Positions 50,904-59,362 of a DNA stretch of 64,000 nt are shown piece by piece. Origin of the DNA: JBEIHI01 sp964655245. Its GTDB lineage: Bacteria; Bdellovibrionota; UBA2394. The stretch covers positions 1 to 64,000 of the forward strand of contig CAZZLQ010000004.1 of the NCBI GenBank assembly GCA_964655245.1, read 5' to 3'. The notes beneath the pieces were generated by a model that saw only the letters and a list, made by a program, of their open reading frames with translations, was not told the DNA's origin and made no database searches. Numbering within the stretch: the first letter of the stretch is position 1; each line of letters opens with the position of its first letter. A program made the position numbers and the translations under genes.

Positions 50904-51452
50904 ATGCCGACGGAATCAAAACCCATTGAGTTAGGTACGCCGTGTCCTTCCTTTGATCTGCTTGCCGTTGATGGCAAGCGATATACCAAGGAGAGCTTTT
51001 CCCAGTCGAAGCTGCTGATGGTGGCCTTTACCTGCAATCATTGTCCTTATGTCCAAGCCTATGAGCAGAGACTGATTGATCTTGTGGGGAAGTTTTCGTC
51101 GCGCGGTGTCGCCTTTGTTTGCATCAATGCCAACGACTCAAAAACGTATCCGGAAGATTCCTACGAGGGGATGAAGGATAGGGCGAAGAAGTTAGGATTT
51201 AACTTTCATTATCTTTGGGATGAGACGCAGAAAGTGGCGAAGGCATTCAATGCTGCATGCACCCCTGAGTTTTATGTCTATGATGGCGATCGCAAGCTTC
51301 GCTACCACGGACGTTTGGATGATAACCACAAAGATCCATCGGCGGTGAAGGAGCGTTACTTAGATGAAGCTCTTGAGAGCTTGTTGGCAGGACAGTCGAT
51401 ACGGACAACACAAACTGCAGCCATGGGCTGTAGCATCAAGTGGAAGGCCTAA
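50904..51452 (+). CDS. Thioredoxin-fold (AhpC/TSA-type) protein
   Basis: This 182-aa redoxin opens with IELGTPCPSFDLLAVDGKRY and has CNHCPYVQAYEQRL as its CxxC-like centre. TPEFYVYDGDRKLRYHGRLDD carries the cis-Pro region. The CNHCPYV form defines a subgroup of cytoplasmic thioredoxin-like proteins of uncertain substrate. ATG 50904 is chosen because an earlier start would overlap kup and add 24 unrelated residues. ddl starts immediately after its stop. Confidence 0.85.
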   Translation: MPTESKPIELGTPCPSFDLLAVDGKRYTKESFSQSKLLMVAFTCNHCPYVQAYEQRLIDLVGKFSSRGVAFVCINANDSKTYPEDSYEGMKDRAKKLGFNFHYLWDETQKVAKAFNAACTPEFYVYDGDRKLRYHGRLDDNHKDPSAVKERYLDEALESLLAGQSIRTTQTAAMGCSIKWKA

Positions 51453-52481
51453 ATGAAAAGAGTTTTATTTCTGATTGGAGGGCGCTCGGGAGAGCATGAG
51501 ATCTCTTTGATCTCAGCAAAGTATGTTTTGCAAAACTTAGATGCTCGCAAATACTCACCATTGGTTGTTGTCATTCAAAAGTCGGGTGCGATGACTTATA
51601 TTGAGCCAGGCGCACTTTCGAAGCTTCCGAACAATCCCCTCGAAGTGAAGACTCCTCAGGGCGTCCTTGTTGAGATGAGGCCGTACTCAGCGGAGGGGCT
51701 GAAGCCGTGTTTGGTGGTTGAGGGGCAGCGCAAGGAATTCGATGTGGCGTTTCCACTTCTTCATGGGCCGGGTGGCGAAGATGGTACGGTTCAAGGGATG
51801 TTTGAGTTTGCGGGTATTCCGGTTGTTGGATGCGGAGTGAAGGCTTCAGCTTTGTGTATGGATAAGGCTATGACCAAGAAGATTTGCCGCGATCATGATT
51901 TGCCCGTGGTTCCTTTTGTTGAGGTCTATCGGGGAGGGGTCATTCCACAGCTGCCTTGGAGTTTTCCAGTTTTTGTGAAGCCGGCTCATTTGGGCAGTAG
52001 CTTGGGAGTCACCAAAGTTAAATCGGCTGCGGACCTTAAGGCGGCGGTTGACGGGGCTCTTTCAATGGATGTGAAGGCCATGATTGAACCAGCGATCCTC
52101 GGTCGTGAAATCGAAGTGGCGGTTTATGGAAAGCGCGGTCAGTTGACGGCGAGTCCCCTTGGAGAAATCAGATGCAAAACCGAATTCTATTCCTATGAGG
52201 CTAAGTATGTTCATGCAGATGCCGCTGAGCTTTTGCTTCCAGCTCCTGTGACGGCGGATGAATCAGCTCGAGCTCAAAAGTTGGCCAAAGATGTGTTTGA
52301 GGCCCTCGATTGTGCTGGAATGGCGCGAGTGGATTTCTTTTTGACCCCCCAAGGGGAACTCTTTTTGAATGAGGTCAATACGATCCCCGGATTTACCCCC
52401 ATCAGTATGTATCCCAAGATGATGAATTTGGCCGGAATAGCCTATTCTGAGCTCATTTCCGGGCTGATTGATTTGGCCTGA
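51453..52481 (+). CDS. ddl: D-alanine--D-alanine ligase
   Basis: This 342-aa ATP-grasp ligase makes the D-Ala-D-Ala dipeptide for MurF. Signature segments are GGRSGEHEISLISAKYV, LHGPGGEDGTVQGMFEFAGIPVVG, FVKPAHLGSSLGVTKV and LNEVNTIPGFTPISMYPKM. The ATG directly follows the redoxin stop with no gap. Length is normal for DdlA-type enzymes. Confidence 0.96.
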   Translation: MKRVLFLIGGRSGEHEISLISAKYVLQNLDARKYSPLVVVIQKSGAMTYIEPGALSKLPNNPLEVKTPQGVLVEMRPYSAEGLKPCLVVEGQRKEFDVAFPLLHGPGGEDGTVQGMFEFAGIPVVGCGVKASALCMDKAMTKKICRDHDLPVVPFVEVYRGGVIPQLPWSFPVFVKPAHLGSSLGVTKVKSAADLKAAVDGALSMDVKAMIEPAILGREIEVAVYGKRGQLTASPLGEIRCKTEFYSYEAKYVHADAAELLLPAPVTADESARAQKLAKDVFEALDCAGMARVDFFLTPQGELFLNEVNTIPGFTPISMYPKMMNLAGIAYSELISGLIDLA

Positions 52482-52486
52482 AGAGG

Positions 52487-52532
52487 GCGTTCTTTGGGGG
52501 CTCCAAAGCTTGTTTAAGGCCCCAAAGAATGC
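52487..52532 (+). other. Long hairpin between ddl and lipA
   Basis: Arms 52487-52501 and 52518-52532 pair over 15 positions, with one G-T wobble and one mismatch, around a 16-base loop. The right arm ends four bases before the lipA ATG at 52537 and no T-run follows. It may be a terminator of ddl without a tail or a structure that controls lipA translation, since no ribosome site is seen between hairpin and start. Confidence 0.55.
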
Positions 52533-52536
52533 TTAG

Positions 52537-53487
52537 ATGCCTTTTGTGCCGAGGCCTTTAAAACCAGTTAAAACAGCTCCTGGGACTGCGTCGGAGTCAA
52601 CGAACCTCAAGAAGCCTGAATGGTTCAAAGTGAAGCTTCAGGAGTCAGAAAATTACAAGACCATCGAAGGTCTGGTGACTCAACATGGTCTTGCCACCGT
52701 TTGCCGAGAAGCTCGCTGCCCGAACATCTACGAATGCTGGAATTCAGGAACGGCTACTTTCATGTTGATGGGTGAAGTTTGCACTCGGGCTTGTAAATTT
52801 TGTCATGTGAAAACGGGTAATCCAAAACTCCTTTTGGATCCAATGGAGCCTCAAAAGATTCAAGACAGTGTCCGACTCTTGAATCTGAACTATGTTGTTT
52901 TGACGAGTGTGACTCGGGACGATTTGCCGGATGAAGGCTCGGCTCATTTTGCAGCTACGGTACGAGCGATTAAGCAACTGCCGAAGCATGTTTACGTTGA
53001 GACGCTCACGCCAGATTTTCGCCGGACCCAAGAGGCCTCAATTGCAAAAATGATTGAGTCGGGGGTTGATGTGTTGGCTCACAATGTGGAAACGGTGTCT
53101 CGCTTGGTTCCCTTCATTCGTGATGCTCGATGTAGTCATGAGCAGTCCCTGCGATTTCACCAAACTGCAAAAGAACAAAAACCAGATTTGATTACAAAAT
53201 CGTCCATTATGGTGGGTCTCGGAGAGTCTGAGGCTGAGGTCATCGAGACCATGAAAGAGTTGAGAGATGCGGCTGTGGACGTTGTGACCGTCGGTCAGTA
53301 TTTGCAGCCCACCAAGAATCACCATCCCGTGATTCGTTATGTGACTCCCGATGAGTTTAAGAACTACGAGCGGATTGGTTTAGAGCTGGGTTTTCGATTT
53401 GTGGCTTCAGGCCCCATGGTGAGAAGTAGTTATCGAGCCGCAGAAGTTTTTATTGAAGGAGAGCTGCGAAAGCGAGCAAACGCTTAA
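52537..53487 (+). CDS. lipA: Lipoyl synthase LipA
   Basis: This 316-aa radical SAM enzyme inserts two sulfurs into octanoyl-protein to make lipoyl groups. The auxiliary cluster cysteines lie in CREARCPNIYEC and the SAM cluster in CTRACKFC. The C-terminal RSSYRAAE supplies the Ser ligand. ATG 52537 lacks a ribosome site, and an in-frame GTG at 52546 is the alternative. It leads the set lipA, E2, E3, lipB, so attachment and use of lipoate are encoded together. Confidence 0.96.
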   Translation: MPFVPRPLKPVKTAPGTASESTNLKKPEWFKVKLQESENYKTIEGLVTQHGLATVCREARCPNIYECWNSGTATFMLMGEVCTRACKFCHVKTGNPKLLLDPMEPQKIQDSVRLLNLNYVVLTSVTRDDLPDEGSAHFAATVRAIKQLPKHVYVETLTPDFRRTQEASIAKMIESGVDVLAHNVETVSRLVPFIRDARCSHEQSLRFHQTAKEQKPDLITKSSIMVGLGESEAEVIETMKELRDAAVDVVTVGQYLQPTKNHHPVIRYVTPDEFKNYERIGLELGFRFVASGPMVRSSYRAAEVFIEGELRKRANA

Positions 53488-53513
53488 GCGCTTACAACGA
53501 TAGGAGAGAACGA

Positions 53514-54776
53514 ATGTTCACATTCAAATTGCCAGAACTTGGAGAAGGTCTTTCAGAAGGAGAGATCGTTGCGTGGAAAGTAAAAGAGGGCGATACGGTT
53601 CGCCAAGATCAGACCTTAGTGGAGGTTATGACTGACAAGGCAACGGTTGAAGTTCCGAGCCCTCGATCAGGAGTGGTGAAGAAGCTTTATTATAAAGCAG
53701 GAGATCTTGCGAAAGTTCACTCAGCGATTTGTGATATTGAAGAGTCTGGCACTGCGAGTAAAGCCGCTGAGCCCGTCAAGGCTACTGAGCCGGTGAAGGC
53801 CACCGAGCCCGCTCGCGTAGCGAGTATAGAAGTTCCCGCGGCCAAGTCAGCTCCTGCAGCTGTTGTTCCCGCACGAACCTCGGCTCCAAGCACTGAGCGA
53901 GTTTTGGCATCTCCAGCGGTCCGACGAATGGCTCGAGAGAAAAATATTGATCTTGCTCAGGTGAGCGGCAGTGGGGATCGAGGCAGAGTCTTACGAGCAG
54001 ATCTTGAAGTGACAACAACCACCACGACAACGACTGTGACAACTTTTAAATCTCAGTTGCCGCAGCGTGAAGAGCGAGTGCCCTTTATTGGCATGCGACG
54101 AAAGATTGCTGATCGGTTGTCTGAGTCAGCGTTTACAGCTGTTCATTTCACTCACTTTGATGAATGTGATTTTACCGAAATCATGAGACTTCGAGATGAT
54201 GCCAATCGTGAAGCCGAGCGAAATGGTTTGCCGCGTCTGACGTATCTTCCGTTCTTCATCAAGGCATCGATTGCCGCTCTTAAGAAGTTTCCGATTTTGA
54301 ATTCATCGTTGGATACAGCGACCAATGAGGTGGTGATCAAGCACTACTATAACTACGGTATTTCGGTTCAGACAGATAACGGTCTGATGGTTGCCGTCGT
54401 TCGGGATTGCGATCAAAAGAGCATCTTTGAGCTCGCTAAGGAGATCAAAGAGGTTGTCGATCGTGCGCGTTCAGGCAAGGCAAGCATGCAAGATTTGAGT
54501 GGTTCGACAATTACCATCACGAATGTGGGTAATATCGGTGGATTGTATGCGACTCCTATTATCAATCATCCTGAGACTGTGATTCTTGGAATGTACCAAA
54601 TCAAGAAGCGCCCCATCGTTAAGGAAATCAACGGCCAAGACCTGATTGTGTCGAAGCCCATGATGTACACCAACATTACATGTGATCACCGAATCATCGA
54701 TGGAGCGATTGCTGCGGGTTATCTGCGCACCTTCTGTGAGTACATCGAAAATCCTGCCAAAATTGCGTTCATGTGA
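53514..54776 (+). CDS. 2-oxoacid dehydrogenase E2 (dihydrolipoamide acyltransferase)
   Basis: This 420-aa protein has one N-terminal lipoyl domain with Lys42 in TDKATVEVP, an E3-binding domain (SPAVRRMAREKNIDL) and a catalytic domain. The catalytic domain ends with His392 and Asp396 in DHRIIDG. Linkers are unusual: an EPVKAT repeat of three units after the lipoyl domain, and eight consecutive Thr after the E3-binding domain. The acyl substrate (pyruvate, branched-chain or 2-oxoglutarate) is not settled. No E1 gene is adjacent. E3 follows 18 bases downstream. Confidence 0.93.
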   Translation: MFTFKLPELGEGLSEGEIVAWKVKEGDTVRQDQTLVEVMTDKATVEVPSPRSGVVKKLYYKAGDLAKVHSAICDIEESGTASKAAEPVKATEPVKATEPARVASIEVPAAKSAPAAVVPARTSAPSTERVLASPAVRRMAREKNIDLAQVSGSGDRGRVLRADLEVTTTTTTTTVTTFKSQLPQREERVPFIGMRRKIADRLSESAFTAVHFTHFDECDFTEIMRLRDDANREAERNGLPRLTYLPFFIKASIAALKKFPILNSSLDTATNEVVIKHYYNYGISVQTDNGLMVAVVRDCDQKSIFELAKEIKEVVDRARSGKASMQDLSGSTITITNVGNIGGLYATPIINHPETVILGMYQIKKRPIVKEINGQDLIVSKPMMYTNITCDHRIIDGAIAAGYLRTFCEYIENPAKIAFM

Positions 54777-54794
54777 GAGTGAAGGAGAGTTTTT

Positions 54795-56246
54795 ATGAAG
54801 AAGTTTGATGCCATTGTTATTGGTGCTGGTCCGGGTGGATATGTTTGTGCGATTCGGTTGGCTCAGCTTGGAAAAAAGACTGCGCTGATCGATCGAGATG
54901 CTCTTGGTGGGACATGCCTCAACTGGGGATGTATTCCTTCAAAGGCTCTCATTCATGCGGGTCATGTTTACGAAACCATTCAGCATTCGGCTGATGAAAT
55001 GGGGATCAAGGTCAAAGGCGTTGATATCGATTTCAAAAAGCTCCAAACCTGGAAGAACGGCGTTGTTCAAAAGCTGACCGGTGGGATTGCAGGTCTTTGC
55101 AAGCGTCACGGAATCGAAGTCTTCATGGGAACCGCGGAGTTTAAGTCCGCGCGCCAATTGGAAGTCACGATGGTGGATTCCAAGAAGAAGGAAACCCTCG
55201 AGTTTGATCGAGCAGTCATTGCAACAGGTTCTGACTCAGCTTCGATTCCAGGGGTTGTGGTTGATCACAAGGTGATTGTCACCAGTAAGGAAGCGCTCAA
55301 TCTGCCCGAGATTCCGAAGAAAATGATTTTGATCGGTGGGGGAGTGATTGGTTTGGAATTGGGGAGTTTCTACTCCATGCTTGGAACAGAAGTTCGAGTG
55401 CTTGAGTACGCATCTCAAATTCTGCCTGGCACTGATTCGGATTTGGTCAAAGTTGTTGAGAAGTCTTTCCAATCTCGCGGAGCTTCTATTCATACGAACT
55501 TTAAGGTTTCTTCGGCGACGGTCAAAGGCAAGAAGGCCACAGTCAAAGGTACCAACTCAAACGGCAAGGAAGAGAGCTTTGAAGCCGATATCGTTTTGGT
55601 CGCGACCGGTCGACGACCTTTCTCTCAATTTTTGGGTTTGGAAAAAGCGGGTCTTAAAGTGGATCAGCGTGGATGTATTCCGGTGAATCGATCTATGCAG
55701 ACAGCCGTTCCCCATCTTTATGCGATTGGAGACATTACTCCGGGTCCGATGCTTGCTCATCGAGCTTCTCATGAGGCCATCATTGCGGCTGCTCACCTTG
55801 CTGGCGATTCCAAGGCGCAAGTGGATTACCGAGTTATTCCGGCGGCGATCTTTACGGATCCTGAAATTGCATCCGTTGGAATTTCTGAAGGTGAAGCAAA
55901 AGCCAAAGGACTCAATGTCAAAGTAGGCAAGTTTCCTTTCGCAGCCTTGGGCCGAGCGCTTTCTAACAATCGCTCAGAGGGCTTCTGCAAGGTCATCGGT
56001 GATGCAAAGACGAATGATTTGCTGGGTGTTCACATTGTTGGACCTGAGGCCGGTAACTTGATTGCCGAAGGTGCACTCGCCATTGAGATGGGTGCCAGCG
56101 TCGAGGATCTCACGTTGACGATTCACACTCATCCGACTTACCCCGAAGCCATCATGGAAGCGGCGGAAAGCTACTATGGACATGCAATCCATGTTTTCCA
56201 GGGTGGTCACGCAGCTCGAGGTGAAAGTGTCGCTCGCGCAGGCTAA
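54795..56246 (+). CDS. lpdA: Dihydrolipoamide dehydrogenase (E3)
   Basis: This 483-aa FAD/NAD enzyme reoxidises lipoyl groups of E2. The FAD site is VIGAGPGGYVCAIRLAQLG, the redox disulfide Cys41-Cys46 is in GGTCLNWGCIPSKAL, and the NAD site is ILIGGGVIGLELGSFYSMLG. The C-terminal His-Glu pair lies in HTHPTYPEAIMEAAE. GAAGGAG precedes the ATG. lipB starts inside its 3' end. Confidence 0.96.
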   Translation: MKKFDAIVIGAGPGGYVCAIRLAQLGKKTALIDRDALGGTCLNWGCIPSKALIHAGHVYETIQHSADEMGIKVKGVDIDFKKLQTWKNGVVQKLTGGIAGLCKRHGIEVFMGTAEFKSARQLEVTMVDSKKKETLEFDRAVIATGSDSASIPGVVVDHKVIVTSKEALNLPEIPKKMILIGGGVIGLELGSFYSMLGTEVRVLEYASQILPGTDSDLVKVVEKSFQSRGASIHTNFKVSSATVKGKKATVKGTNSNGKEESFEADIVLVATGRRPFSQFLGLEKAGLKVDQRGCIPVNRSMQTAVPHLYAIGDITPGPMLAHRASHEAIIAAAHLAGDSKAQVDYRVIPAAIFTDPEIASVGISEGEAKAKGLNVKVGKFPFAALGRALSNNRSEGFCKVIGDAKTNDLLGVHIVGPEAGNLIAEGALAIEMGASVEDLTLTIHTHPTYPEAIMEAAESYYGHAIHVFQGGHAARGESVARAG

Positions 56247-56931
56247 TTCATCAGCGGCAGTCACTCTGTCGCCAGTGAAAGTAGCACCTGTTGAGCTAGT
56301 GGACTTTCTGTCAGTTCGTAAGCCGAACTATGAGTCCATCTGGGAGTTTCAGCGTCAGCGTGTTGAATCGATTGCTTTGGAAGAGTCTTCCGAATGCATT
56401 ATCTTTTGTGAGCATGAGTTAGTCGCTACCAAAGGACGTAGAGCTAAATCAGAAAATATTCTCGACCCTCAAGTAGCCATGTTTGAAATCGAGCGCGGTG
56501 GAGACGTGACGCTTCATGCGCCAGGTCAACTTGTGATCTATCCTCTTCTGAAGCTGAAAGGGACTCACTTTCCTCTGGGACTCAACGAATATCTGCGTTT
56601 TTGTGAAACAGTGTTGATTGAGTTTCTTTCGGGCGTTGGTTTAGAAGCTGGTCGCTTTGGCCCCACGGGCGTGTGGATCAAGCGAGCGAATGGTGAGGTC
56701 AAGAAGATCGCAAGTATCGGTGTCGCGGTTCGTCGGTGGATCACTTATCACGGGATCGCATTGAACGTTTGTAATGATCTTGAAGATTTTAAGAGAATTC
56801 GCCCCTGTGATTTTGAGTGGAGTGTCATGACCTCACTCCGTGCCGAGGGCATTAAACTCAGTGTTCACCAAGTCGCTGTGGAGCTTAAGAAGATCTTTAC
56901 GAAGCATCTTAAGCCAGAAGCTTCACTATAA
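56227..56931 (+). CDS. lipB: Octanoyl-[ACP]:protein octanoyltransferase LipB
   Basis: This protein of about 234 aa moves octanoate from ACP to apo-lipoyl domains, ahead of LipA. Family marks are RGGDVTLHAPGQLVIYPL, KKIASIGVAVRRWITYHGIALNV and the catalytic Cys in RIRPCDF. The start is uncertain. GTG 56227 has GAGGTG three to four bases upstream and overlaps lpdA by 20 bases. GTG 56221 and GTG 56275 are alternatives, and the conserved part begins close to the latter. Its stop overlaps that of the convergent cNMP gene. Confidence 0.92.
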   Translation: MSLAQANSSAAVTLSPVKVAPVELVDFLSVRKPNYESIWEFQRQRVESIALEESSECIIFCEHELVATKGRRAKSENILDPQVAMFEIERGGDVTLHAPGQLVIYPLLKLKGTHFPLGLNEYLRFCETVLIEFLSGVGLEAGRFGPTGVWIKRANGEVKKIASIGVAVRRWITYHGIALNVCNDLEDFKRIRPCDFEWSVMTSLRAEGIKLSVHQVAVELKKIFTKHLKPEASL

Positions 56932-57375
56932 ACCCGAAGCTGATTTCGCCCATTGCGATTTCGGTGGGAGTTCAAACGAGCCGAGTTCATGACTTACTTT
57001 TTTGAGGATGCTCTCCATCAGCTTAACGGCAATTGATGGAGTGTTTCTTTTGAGTTCGAGCCATCGTTGAGCGTTAAGGGCGTAGGCCTCAACGGGAGTC
57101 AGAGCGATCGCTGAGACTCTTTTTTGTGTCGGATGAATGAGAGACAGCTCTCCGATTGTTGCGCCCTGCGAAACTTCAATAGAGTAGGCTTCTGCGCTGA
57201 GCTTGACCCTACCCGAAGCGATCAGAATGAGCTCGGCGATCTTCGATGTCCGATCAATCAAAGTTGAATTGATTTCGTAGGACCTAGGTTCCAAAAAATG
57301 AGCAAGAGCTGAGCGCTCATCCAAAGCCCAGTCTTGTAGTATCTCACAGGCATCTAACGTAACGAATCGACCCAT
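56926..57375 (-). CDS. Cyclic nucleotide-binding domain protein
   Basis: This 149-aa single-domain protein has a cNMP-binding beta roll. ELILIASGRVKLSAEAYSIE leads to GATIGELSLIHPTQKRVSAI, which corresponds to the phosphate-binding cassette, but the usual Arg-Ser/Thr-Ala triplet is not clean (KRVSAI). Ligand binding may therefore be weak or altered. ATG 57375 is used, and a TTG at 57393 is in frame. With no DNA-binding domain it may act by protein contact. It is downstream of vanZ and miaB on the same strand. Confidence 0.78.
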   Translation of the reverse strand: MGRFVTLDACEILQDWALDERSALAHFLEPRSYEINSTLIDRTSKIAELILIASGRVKLSAEAYSIEVSQGATIGELSLIHPTQKRVSAIALTPVEAYALNAQRWLELKRNTPSIAVKLMESILKKVSHELGSFELPPKSQWAKSASGL

Positions 57376-57412
57376 AGATCTAGCATACGTCAATGAGGGC
57401 GATCCTCGTCAA

Positions 57413-57808
57413 TCAGGACCGTTCAATGCCCAGAACCCAACGCCGATAGGGAATCACAAGGAATGAGCCGAGCGTGCCGCCTAAGCAGTCCGCTAGAAAG
57501 TCGGCGAGCTCTACAGAGCGTCCAGGGGTCTGCGCTTGGTAGAGCTCATCAAGTGCTCCGTAGATGCAGACAATCACGATCGAGAGAAGGACGAAGCGTC
57601 GAAACTCATTCCAGCTGACATGAGAGCGATGAGTCGCAGTAAGAGCTCGAGCTACCACGAGACCGAGCGCGGTATAAATCGCTAGGTGCACTAATTTGTC
57701 TATAAAGGGAAAATCAAGCGACGGAAGATCGCTCTGAGGAATGCTCGAGAGGTAACGAATCGCTGCGAAGATGAGAAGGACGGGAATCCAATAGCGGGCT
57801 AACTTCAT
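57413..57808 (-). CDS. VanZ-family membrane protein
   Basis: This 131-aa protein has three to four spans. The N-terminal YWIPVLLIFAAIRYLSSIPQ and FIDKLVHLAIYTALGLVVAR, then GALDELYQAQTPGRSVELADFLADCLGG, are hallmarks of VanZ-like proteins, whose role is poorly known. A good AGGGGAAG ribosome site precedes the ATG, which lies 95 bases inside the end of miaB. The overlap is large but both reading frames look genuine. Confidence 0.85.
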   Translation of the reverse strand: MKLARYWIPVLLIFAAIRYLSSIPQSDLPSLDFPFIDKLVHLAIYTALGLVVARALTATHRSHVSWNEFRRFVLLSIVIVCIYGALDELYQAQTPGRSVELADFLADCLGGTLGSFLVIPYRRWVLGIERS

Positions 57809-59123
57809 TTACTTCCCCTAGTTGCCAAGAATGGGTTGCTTCGGTGACTTTGGCAAATAAAATTTGACCTTCACGAAATCCATCTTGAGGAGCCAGATGG
57901 ACCAAGCGATTTTTGCGAGAGCGACCTGTCCATAGATTTGCATTCCACCTCGAGGGTCCCTCAAGCATGACCTCGATGGTCTGGTTGATATCTTCGCGAT
58001 ACTTGCGAGCTGATACATCACGTTGAACCTTGAGAAGTTCAGTGATTCGATCGGTCTTCTCTTGAGCACTCACGTCGTCTTCCATTTTTGCAGAGCGAGT
58101 GTAGTTACGAGTGCTGTATTTGAACGCGTAGACGTTGTCGAATTCGACTTCCTTGATGACTCGCATCGTCTGCTGAAAATCTTCCGCGGTTTCCCCTGGA
58201 AACCCCACAATCACATCTGTTGAAAGAGAGATGTCAGGACGATACTTGCGGACAAGCTCCATTTTTTTGAGGAATGTTTCCGCCGTATAAAATCTTCGCA
58301 TGCGGCGCAGAACGGAGTCTGAGCCAGCTTGGAAAGGAAGATGAAGATGCTCGCAAAGAATCGGTAGCTCAGCAAACGCTCGAGCGAGGTTTTCATCGAA
58401 ATCTCGAGGATGAGACGTTGTGTAGCGCAGTCGAGCAAGACCCTTCAATGCACCACCTTCGGATTCGTTTTGAAACATCTTGAGGAGATCGTAGAGCGAA
58501 TGAAACGCGCCGGACTTTGATTTGCCCCAGTAGGAATTGACGTTTTGGCCAAGTAACATGATCTCCTTAGCGCCTTTTTGGACGAGAGCAGCCGCTTCAT
58601 CGATGAGCTCTTCAGGACTTCGGCTGACCTCTCGGCCGCGAGTGAAGGGGACGATGCAATACGAGCAAAATTTATCACAACCATTTGTGATCGTGAGAAA
58701 TGCTTGAGACTTCGACTCGGGTCTGGAAGACGGCAGGAGGAGATCAAAATCCTCAAGAGTTTCCCAATTTTTTTCAAAGGGTTCAATGAGTTGGGGTAGC
58801 TCACGGTAATTGTTTGTGCCGAAGGCAAAATCCAGAAACTTAAATCGACTGAGTAACTTTGGTCCTTCTGTCTGTCCGACGCAGCCACCAAATCCAATCA
58901 CCGTCGAAGGCTTTAGGCTTTTGATGGCGGAGAGTTTTCCCAAGAAGCTCAGTGCTTTGTTCTCAGACTTCTCGCGAACAGCGCAGGAGTTGATCAAGAT
59001 GAGTTCCGCATCTTCCATTCGAGACGTGCGCTCAAAGCCCTTAGGACTCAGAATCTGAACCATTTGCTCGCTATCGTACTCGTTCATTTGACAGCCAAAA
59101 GTTTGAATAAAAACACGGCGCAT
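57714..59123 (-). CDS. miaB: tRNA-2-methylthio-N6-dimethylallyladenosine synthase MiaB
   Basis: This 469-aa radical SAM methylthiotransferase modifies A37 of tRNAs that read UNN codons. The N-terminal cluster cysteines are in FIQTFGCQMNEYDSEQM, INSCAVREKSENK and GFGGCVGQ, and the SAM cluster is in CDKFCSYCIVPFTRG. A TRAM domain ends near residue 435 (ATHSWQLGE). The last 34 residues (rich in Ser, Arg and Pro) have no family counterpart I recognise and are encoded in the DNA that also starts vanZ. Confidence 0.95.
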   Translation of the reverse strand: MRRVFIQTFGCQMNEYDSEQMVQILSPKGFERTSRMEDAELILINSCAVREKSENKALSFLGKLSAIKSLKPSTVIGFGGCVGQTEGPKLLSRFKFLDFAFGTNNYRELPQLIEPFEKNWETLEDFDLLLPSSRPESKSQAFLTITNGCDKFCSYCIVPFTRGREVSRSPEELIDEAAALVQKGAKEIMLLGQNVNSYWGKSKSGAFHSLYDLLKMFQNESEGGALKGLARLRYTTSHPRDFDENLARAFAELPILCEHLHLPFQAGSDSVLRRMRRFYTAETFLKKMELVRKYRPDISLSTDVIVGFPGETAEDFQQTMRVIKEVEFDNVYAFKYSTRNYTRSAKMEDDVSAQEKTDRITELLKVQRDVSARKYREDINQTIEVMLEGPSRWNANLWTGRSRKNRLVHLAPQDGFREGQILFAKVTEATHSWQLGEVNEVSPLLDSRPSHLRSDSLPLEHSSERSSVA

Positions 59124-59271
59124 AACGACCGGCAGAAGCTAGCAAATTCGGGGGCTGCTTCAAAGGGGCACAGCGAGAAATCACCAAAAACTGGTTTTTA
59201 AGCCTCCATCATCTTTGCGGTTCGGCCCTGAAAAGTTTGCACTAAATCGCTCTAGGCTGCGTTTAAACAGG

Positions 59272-59303
59272 CCAGGAGCGCCCTTTGAGGGGGCCTGGGT
59301 TTT
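59272..59303 (+). other. Terminator-like stem in the miaB/FG-GAP gap
   Basis: CCAGG at 59272-59276 pairs with CCTGG at 59294-59298, with a further CCC/GGG pairing inside and TTTT at 59300-59303. No plus-strand gene lies directly upstream, so a terminator function is doubtful. The rest of the 59124-59362 gap shows no clear promoter. Confidence 0.3.
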
Positions 59304-59362
59304 GCAGATTCTAGGCTTTGGGCGGTCTGTTGGCGTTGCGTTAAAAATGAGGTTTGACGATT

